A stretch of DNA of 64,000 bases from positions 310,001-374,000 of the forward strand of contig NZ_CP126257.1 of assembly GCF_003234175.2 (NCBI RefSeq). Direction: 5' to 3'. The first letter of the stretch is position 1, and each line of letters starts with the position of its first letter. The translations under genes and the position numbers were made by a program. Under the pieces are notes generated by a model. The model worked only from the letters and a program-made list of their open reading frames with translations. It was not told the DNA's origin and did no database searches. The stretch comes from Curtobacterium sp. MCSS17_007. Lineage in GTDB: Bacteria > Actinomycetota > Actinomycetes > Actinomycetales > Microbacteriaceae. Shown here piece after piece: positions 59,448 to 64,000 of this stretch.

Positions 59448-61130
59448 GTGCATCTCCAGAACGAGGCGGACCCGACCGCCCCCGCCGCGTCGCGCGTCCT
59501 GCGGGGACGCCCCGCCCTCGCCGCGATCGCCGCCGTGGCCGCGCTCGTCGGCGCGGTCCTGCTGCCGACCACCGCGACCGCCGCGTCGACCGACGGGCAC
59601 CTCGTCGGCCAGGTCACCCTCGCCGGCGACGGCACGCCCCCGAACGCCACGATCGACGTGGTCGACGGGAGCGGGTACGTCGTCACGTCGGTCGACCAGG
59701 CGGCGCGCGGGACGTTCGGCGCGACCGTGCCGGCGGGCACCTACTGGTTGTCGCTGCGGGACCCGTCCGTCGAGCAGAAGTCGGTGGCGCAGTCCTGGTA
59801 CCCGGACGCCCCGACGCAGCGCGAGGCGACGAAGGTCGTCGTCGCGGCAGGGCAGACCGTCCGACTCGGTGCCTTCACGGCGACGAGCCCCGGGACCGTG
59901 GCCGGCGAGTGGAAGTACCCGGCGGGTACCTCCCACCCCGACGTCTTCGGTGTCGTCACCGCATGGCGCCTGGACGAGCACGGTGGCCGCCCCGTCCTGG
60001 TGAGCGGCACCGACATCGACCAGCAGTCCGACGAGTCGTGGACGATCACCGGGCTCGTCGCCGGGCGGTACGTCCTGCGGTTCAGCGCGATCGACGGTGC
60101 CTGGGCGACGAGCTACCGGGCGGGCTCGCACTGGGCGACCGACCCCGCGGCTGCGACGCCGCTGACGGTCCGACCCGGGCAGTTCGACACCGGGATGACG
60201 ATCGACCTGCAGGAGCCCGTCCGTGACGTGACCCGCATCGACGGCGGGAACCGGTACGACGTCTCGGCGGCGGTCGCCCGGAGGATCCCCGGCACCGGCG
60301 GCACGGTCTACGTCGCCAACGGCGAGAACTTCCCCGACGCGCTGACCGCAGGGCCGGTCGCCGCGCACGACCACGCACCGCTCCTGCTCGTCACCCCGAA
60401 CGCGATCCCCGACGTCGTCCGCCGGACCATCGTCGCCCGACAGCCCGACCGCATCGTCGTCGTCGGCGGACCACCCTCGGTCTCCGCCGACGTGTTCACG
60501 CAGCTGCAGGGCCTCGCGCCCGAGGTCCGTCGGGTGTCCGGGGCGGACCGGTACGCGGTCGCCCGACAGCTCGCGACGGACACGTGGGGCACCACCGGCG
60601 CGCAGCGCACGTACCTGGCGAACGGCACCGGCTTCGCGGACGCCCTCTCCGCGGGGGCCGCCGCCGCGTACGACGACGTCCCGTTGATGATCACCCCGGG
60701 CGGGTGGACGGCCGACCCCGCCGCGGCAGCGGTCCGGCGTTCGCTCGGCGTCGAGTCGGTGTGGGCCGTCGGCGGCGCGGTCTCGCTGAGCGACGCGGTG
60801 GCGCACGACGTCGCCGGCGAGAAGTGGTCCGGTCGCTACGAGGGCGCGACCCGCTTCGACGTGTCGGCGAACCTGTCGTGGGACGTCTTCGCACCGTTCG
60901 GTGGCTACAGCGACACCGTCTACGTCGCGGTCGGCACGAAGTTCCCGGACGCGCTGTCCGGCACGCCCCTCGCCGCGGTCACCGGCTCGCCGCTCGTCAT
61001 CGTGAAGCCCGGGTGCATCCCGGAGGACACCCTGGACTTCATCGACTCGTTCGGCGCGAACCACGTCGTGCTGCTGGGCGGGCCGGCGTCGCTCGACGGG
61101 AACGTCGCGGCGCTGCGGTCCTGCGGCTGA
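59448..61130 (+). CDS. Secreted protein with three cell-wall-binding type 2 repeats
   Basis: A 560-residue exported protein. A long n-region precedes a signal helix LAAIAAVAALVGAVLLPTTA (about 25-45). Two prealbumin/CnaB-like beta domains follow (about 50-260; GTFGATVPAGTYWLSL and WTITGLVAGRYVLRF), then three CWB2 repeats (about 265-360, 361-455, 465-560), each with G-x-x-R-Y/F-x-V-S/A and F-x-D-A-L motifs. CWB2 repeats hold proteins to the wall in Gram-positives. GTG at 59448 follows TACGAT by six bases. Its enzymatic role, if any, is unknown. Confidence 0.87.
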   Translation: MHLQNEADPTAPAASRVLRGRPALAAIAAVAALVGAVLLPTTATAASTDGHLVGQVTLAGDGTPPNATIDVVDGSGYVVTSVDQAARGTFGATVPAGTYWLSLRDPSVEQKSVAQSWYPDAPTQREATKVVVAAGQTVRLGAFTATSPGTVAGEWKYPAGTSHPDVFGVVTAWRLDEHGGRPVLVSGTDIDQQSDESWTITGLVAGRYVLRFSAIDGAWATSYRAGSHWATDPAAATPLTVRPGQFDTGMTIDLQEPVRDVTRIDGGNRYDVSAAVARRIPGTGGTVYVANGENFPDALTAGPVAAHDHAPLLLVTPNAIPDVVRRTIVARQPDRIVVVGGPPSVSADVFTQLQGLAPEVRRVSGADRYAVARQLATDTWGTTGAQRTYLANGTGFADALSAGAAAAYDDVPLMITPGGWTADPAAAAVRRSLGVESVWAVGGAVSLSDAVAHDVAGEKWSGRYEGATRFDVSANLSWDVFAPFGGYSDTVYVAVGTKFPDALSGTPLAAVTGSPLVIVKPGCIPEDTLDFIDSFGANHVVLLGGPASLDGNVAALRSCG

Positions 61131-61150
61131 GCGGAACGCCAGCGACGAGC

Positions 61151-61186
61151 ACGGGCCCGTCACCTCGCACGGGGTGACGGGCCCGT
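61151..61186. terminator. Bidirectional terminator between the CWB2 protein and corA genes
   Basis: ACGGGCCCGTCACC pairs perfectly with GGTGACGGGCCCGT over an eight-base loop, between convergent genes. Confidence 0.85.
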
Positions 61187-61212
61187 CGCCGGTCCGGCCG
61201 CAGTCGGCAGGG

Positions 61213-62262
61213 TCAGAGCCAGTTGCGCTTCCGGAACACGAGCCACAGGACCCCCGCCAGGGCGAGCATCGCCACGATCGCGACCGGGTACCCGTACCGC
61301 CAGTGCAGTTCGGGCATGTGGTCGAAGTTCATGCCGTAGACACCGGCGATGAGCCCGGGCGCGAACAGGATCGCCGCCCACGACGAGATCTTCTTGACCT
61401 CCTCGCCCTGGCGGTGCGCGGCCCGGGCGAGCTGTCGGCTCTCCTCACCCTGGGCCAGCGAGGCGCTCGTCATGCGCCGCATGGCCTCGTTCTGCTCCTG
61501 GGTGACGAGCGTCGAGTGGAGCGTGAGCGCATTCTCGAGCAGGGCGCGGAACGAGTCCACGCGCTCGGTGACCCGGAGCGCGTGGTCGAGCACGTTGCGG
61601 AGCCGGTGCTGCACCTCGTCGTCGACGCCGTACTTGTCGGCGCCGCGCAGGAGCCCGCGCACCATGGCGGGCACCGGAGCGGTCGCCCGCTGGAACGCGA
61701 GCACCTCGCTGAGCAGCTGGTAGATCCGCTTCGAGACGCCGGGGTCGACCTGGCCCGCGAAGAGCTGGTCCTCGATGGCGTCGACCTGGTCCTGGATCAC
61801 CGCGACGACCGGGGCGTAGCCGTCGACGATCTCGTCGAGCACGGCGGCCGTGACGGCCTCGGACCCCTTCGCCAGGAACTCCGGGTCCGCCTCGACCCGG
61901 CAGCGCACGGCGGCGAGGTCGGGCTCCTCGGCGTGCCGGACGCTCACCACGAACTGCCGCCCGACGAAGAGGTGCACCTCGCCGAACTCGACCTCGTTGG
62001 TGTCCGCGCGGTGCCAGGCCGGTCGGAGCACCAGGAAGAGCGTGTCGCCGTACCGCTCGAGCTTGGCGCGCTGGTGTCCCTTGCGGGCGTCCTCGACGGC
62101 GTTCTCGTGCAGCCCGAACTCGGACGCCACGGCCTCGAGCTCCGCGTCGTCCGGGCGCAGCAGCCCGATCCACGCCAGGTCGCCCGGGGTGTCGTGCGAC
62201 AGGGTCGTCGGACTGCCGACGCGTCGTCCTGCGACGTAGACGGCGTTGTCGATGCGTGCCAT
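61213..62262 (-). CDS. corA: CorA-family magnesium/divalent cation channel
   Basis: A 349-residue CorA protein. The N-terminal cytoplasmic domain is about 1-280 with long helices, then two transmembrane segments flank the YGMNF signature (GMN motif) near residue 307, and the second helix ends in the basic tail FRKRNWL. The acidic loop DHMPELHW after GMN is typical. It probably carries Mg2+, though some relatives prefer Co2+ or Zn2+. ATG at 62262 begins MARIDNAVYV, the usual family start. No M-box-like leader was recognised. Confidence 0.93.
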   Translation of the reverse strand: MARIDNAVYVAGRRVGSPTTLSHDTPGDLAWIGLLRPDDAELEAVASEFGLHENAVEDARKGHQRAKLERYGDTLFLVLRPAWHRADTNEVEFGEVHLFVGRQFVVSVRHAEEPDLAAVRCRVEADPEFLAKGSEAVTAAVLDEIVDGYAPVVAVIQDQVDAIEDQLFAGQVDPGVSKRIYQLLSEVLAFQRATAPVPAMVRGLLRGADKYGVDDEVQHRLRNVLDHALRVTERVDSFRALLENALTLHSTLVTQEQNEAMRRMTSASLAQGEESRQLARAAHRQGEEVKKISSWAAILFAPGLIAGVYGMNFDHMPELHWRYGYPVAIVAMLALAGVLWLVFRKRNWL

Positions 62263-62521
62263 GTCGTGCTCCTCGTGCTCGGGAGCAGGCCGGTGCGACG
62301 CTCCGGCGGCCGGAGCAGGGCGTGCACGTGCTCCGGCGTGGCCGGAGCGGGGCGTGCGTCAGCGAACGGGCGCGGTGACGACCGGGGCGGTCGTCCGGCC
62401 CGATCGAGGATGGTCACCCGACATCGCGCCTCACCTGCCCTTCTCGTCGTCCGTGGTCGCCAGGGCGCGACCAACGGGTCACGATACCCGGCGGGTTGGT
62501 GTGCGTCGAGTGAGCGATCGC

Positions 62522-63064
62522 TCAGCGGGTGACGTGCAGGCCCTGCTGCTCGAGCTCCGCGAGCTGCCACCCGAGCCAGGGGCTCCAGGCGAAGGGTGCA
62601 CCGCTGACCGACTCGCGCAACGACTCCTCGGAGACCCAGGCGTACTCGGCGACCTCGTCGTCCGCGGGCGCCGGCACGTCGTCGGTCACGGCGCGGAACA
62701 CCGGGCAGACCTCGTTCTCGACGATGCCCGACGCGTCGACCGCGCGGTACCGGAAGTCGGGCAGGACGAGCTCGACGTCGCGGACGGTGATGCCCAGCTC
62801 GCGCGAGGCGCGTCGGGCGATCGCGTCCTCGAACGCCTCGTCCGGGCCGGGGTGGCCGCAGAAGGTGTTCGTCCACACCCCCGGCCACGTCTTCTTCGAC
62901 AGCGCGCGACGGGTCACGAGGACCTGGCCGTCGGCGTTCCGCACGTGGCACGAGAACGCGAGGTGGAGGGGCGTGTGGTCGGTGTGCACCGTGAACTTGT
63001 CCGCCGTCCCGACCGGGGTACGGTCGTCGGCCAGCAGCACCACGGTTTCCGGGAAAGTGTTCAT
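62522..63064 (-). CDS. idi: Isopentenyl-diphosphate delta-isomerase, type 1
   Basis: A 180-residue Nudix enzyme that interconverts IPP and DMAPP. TNTFCGHPGPDEAFEDAIAR holds the catalytic cysteine and start of the Nudix helix, and PVFRAVTDD with a downstream DDEVAEYAWVS matches the second half, where the active-site glutamate lies. ATG at 63064 begins MNTFPETVVLLADD. It diverges from a polyprenyl synthase gene with only 21 bases between starts, so the promoters overlap. Such idi-crtE pairs open C50 carotenoid clusters in related genera. Confidence 0.93.
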   Translation of the reverse strand: MNTFPETVVLLADDRTPVGTADKFTVHTDHTPLHLAFSCHVRNADGQVLVTRRALSKKTWPGVWTNTFCGHPGPDEAFEDAIARRASRELGITVRDVELVLPDFRYRAVDASGIVENEVCPVFRAVTDDVPAPADDEVAEYAWVSEESLRESVSGAPFAWSPWLGWQLAELEQQGLHVTR

Positions 63065-63073
63065 CTGCCCCGA

Positions 63074-63079
63074 TAGGTT
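63074..63079 (+). promoter_or_regulatory. -10 hexamer TAGGTT, leaderless promoter of the prenyl synthase
   Basis: TAGGTT lies six bases before ATG at 63086, within the 21-base gap from the idi start. Confidence 0.5.
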
Positions 63080-63085
63080 AGGCCA

Positions 63086-64000
63086 ATGAGCGAGGAAGCG
63101 GCCACCGTGGCGCAGATCGACCTCGCACTGGTCGACGACTGCATCGAACGCTTCTTCGCGGTGTCGTCGGCTCGTGCGCGTCGGTTCGGCAGACCGTCCG
63201 AGGAACTCTGGCGGGTGCTCCGTCGTGCGAGCATCGGCGGCAAGCGCTTCCGTCCCCGCATGGTTCTCACCGCCTACGCGGGGCTCGGCGGCACGGACGC
63301 CCACGCCGCCGCGAACGTCGCCGCCGCCTACGAGCTCCTCCACACCGCGCTCGTCGTGCACGACGACGTCATCGACCGCGACTGGTCCCGCCGCGGCGAA
63401 CCGAACGTCGCCGGGTCCTTCCGTGACACCGGCACCACGGGCGGGCTCGCACTGCCCACCGCCGAGCACCGCGGGGTGAGCGCCGCGATCATCGCCGGCG
63501 ACCTCGCCCTGGTCGCCGCGGCCCGCTTCGTCGAGGCGTCCGGCGTCACCGGCGAGCGTCGCACCCGCCTGCTCGAGATCCTCGACGACGCCGTCTTCGC
63601 GAGCGCCGCGGGCGAGATGACGGACGTCGACCTCGCGCTGGGCGTGATGCCCTCCGTCGACGAGGTCCTCGCCATGGAGCGCGCGAAGACGAGTGTGTAC
63701 TCGTTCGAGGCGCCGTTGCAGTCCGGCGCCGTGCTCGCCGGTGCGCCCGAGTCCGTCGTCGAGGCGCTCGGTGCGTTCGGCCGCGAGATCGGCATCGCGT
63801 ACCAGATCGTCGACGACCTGCTCGGGGTCTACGGCGATGAGACCGTGACCGGCAAGTCCGTGCTCGGCGACCTGCGCGAGGGCAAGCGCACGATGCTCAT
63901 CGCCCACGCCGCGACCACCGAGTGCTGGGACGACATCGCGCCGTACCTCGGCGACCCCGACCTGACCGAGGAGCGCGCCGCCGAACTGCGTGCGACCCTG
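63086..64000 (+). CDS. Polyprenyl (probably geranylgeranyl) diphosphate synthase, 3' end cut by the window
   Basis: The first 305 codons are visible; the family is usually about 350-370 residues. GGKRFRPRMVL (51-61) binds IPP, the first aspartate motif is DDVID (93-97, DDxxD) and the second is YQIVDDLLGVYGD. Chain length depends on residues before the first motif; AYELLHTALVVHDD has small residues there, which would allow C20 or longer products (inference). ATG at 63086 follows TAGGTT by six bases. Divergence from idi suggests isoprenoid or carotenoid synthesis continuing to the right. Confidence 0.92.
   Translation, partial: MSEEAATVAQIDLALVDDCIERFFAVSSARARRFGRPSEELWRVLRRASIGGKRFRPRMVLTAYAGLGGTDAHAAANVAAAYELLHTALVVHDDVIDRDWSRRGEPNVAGSFRDTGTTGGLALPTAEHRGVSAAIIAGDLALVAAARFVEASGVTGERRTRLLEILDDAVFASAAGEMTDVDLALGVMPSVDEVLAMERAKTSVYSFEAPLQSGAVLAGAPESVVEALGAFGREIGIAYQIVDDLLGVYGDETVTGKSVLGDLREGKRTMLIAHAATTECWDDIAPYLGDPDLTEERAAELRATL

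Noticed and set aside
1..64000. Insertion sequences, integrases or rRNA genes
   Set aside because: No transposase or integrase motifs and no rRNA segments were seen anywhere, including around the AT-richer island.

Overview
This window looks like chromosomal DNA from a high-GC Gram-positive actinobacterium, most likely a Curtobacterium-like member of the Microbacteriaceae. The pointers are the strong G+C bias (47 of 60 bases in 5041-5100), GTG starts, leaderless promoters, an E1/E2 oxoacid dehydrogenase set, DUF2156 and CopD-CtaG fusion proteins, and an idi/polyprenyl synthase pair of the kind that starts carotenoid clusters. This is inference from gene content; nothing was searched.

Layout. 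1-9.5 kb: an EamA exporter divergent from a LysR regulator, purB coupled to a low-molecular-weight phosphatase, hisC, and a branched-chain or pyruvate dehydrogenase operon (E1a-E1b-E2, no E3). 9.5-18 kb: an esterase/MprF-like pair, a NarL-type two-component system, and a GntR regulator with a split Glc/GlcNAc-type PTS (EIIA and EIIB on one strand, EIIC on the other) tied together by two matching operators. 18-24 kb: a zinc cassette (binding lipoprotein, ATPase, permease, Fur/Zur regulator, Zur-like box), then zinc-ligand-free ribosomal proteins L28-L33-S14, then HU. 24-29 kb: a CopD-CtaG fusion overlapping a PIF1-like helicase, a DUF4383 protein and a PAP2 phosphatase. 29-36 kb: a flavin monooxygenase, an SMR efflux pair with its TetR regulator and two operators, a permease operon with a His-rich partner, and an AraC regulator. 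36-44 kb: a zinc alcohol dehydrogenase, a lipoprotein/27-residue microprotein/duplicated membrane protein operon, glycerate kinase, a sarcosine-oxidase-like flavoenzyme, a BLUF-TetR fusion regulator and a large IPT/TIG surface protein. 44.5-50 kb: tRNA-Gly(CCC), a DUF6177-like pair, a second CopD-CtaG fusion, a double GNAT protein and dcd. 50-53.5 kb: a visibly AT-richer island with an Xre regulator, decayed coding sequence and an unrecognised three-gene operon, followed by an exact 49-bp tandem duplication and an octamer repeat. 53.8-59.3 kb: a ChvE/MmsA/MmsB sugar ABC transporter and its LacI regulator, sharing one operator motif. 59.4-64 kb: a cell-wall-binding-repeat protein, CorA, idi and a truncated polyprenyl diphosphate synthase.

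Regulatory reading. Many start codons sit 6-7 nt after a TAnnnT hexamer, implying leaderless mRNAs. Four local regulators (GntR, TetR, LacI, Zur-like) have plausible cognate operators inside the window. Two families of dispersed hairpins sit behind genes and probably act as terminators. The items least explained by known families are the BLUF-TetR regulator, whose photocycle glutamine is replaced by glycine, the three-gene AT-richer operon, and the microprotein operon.
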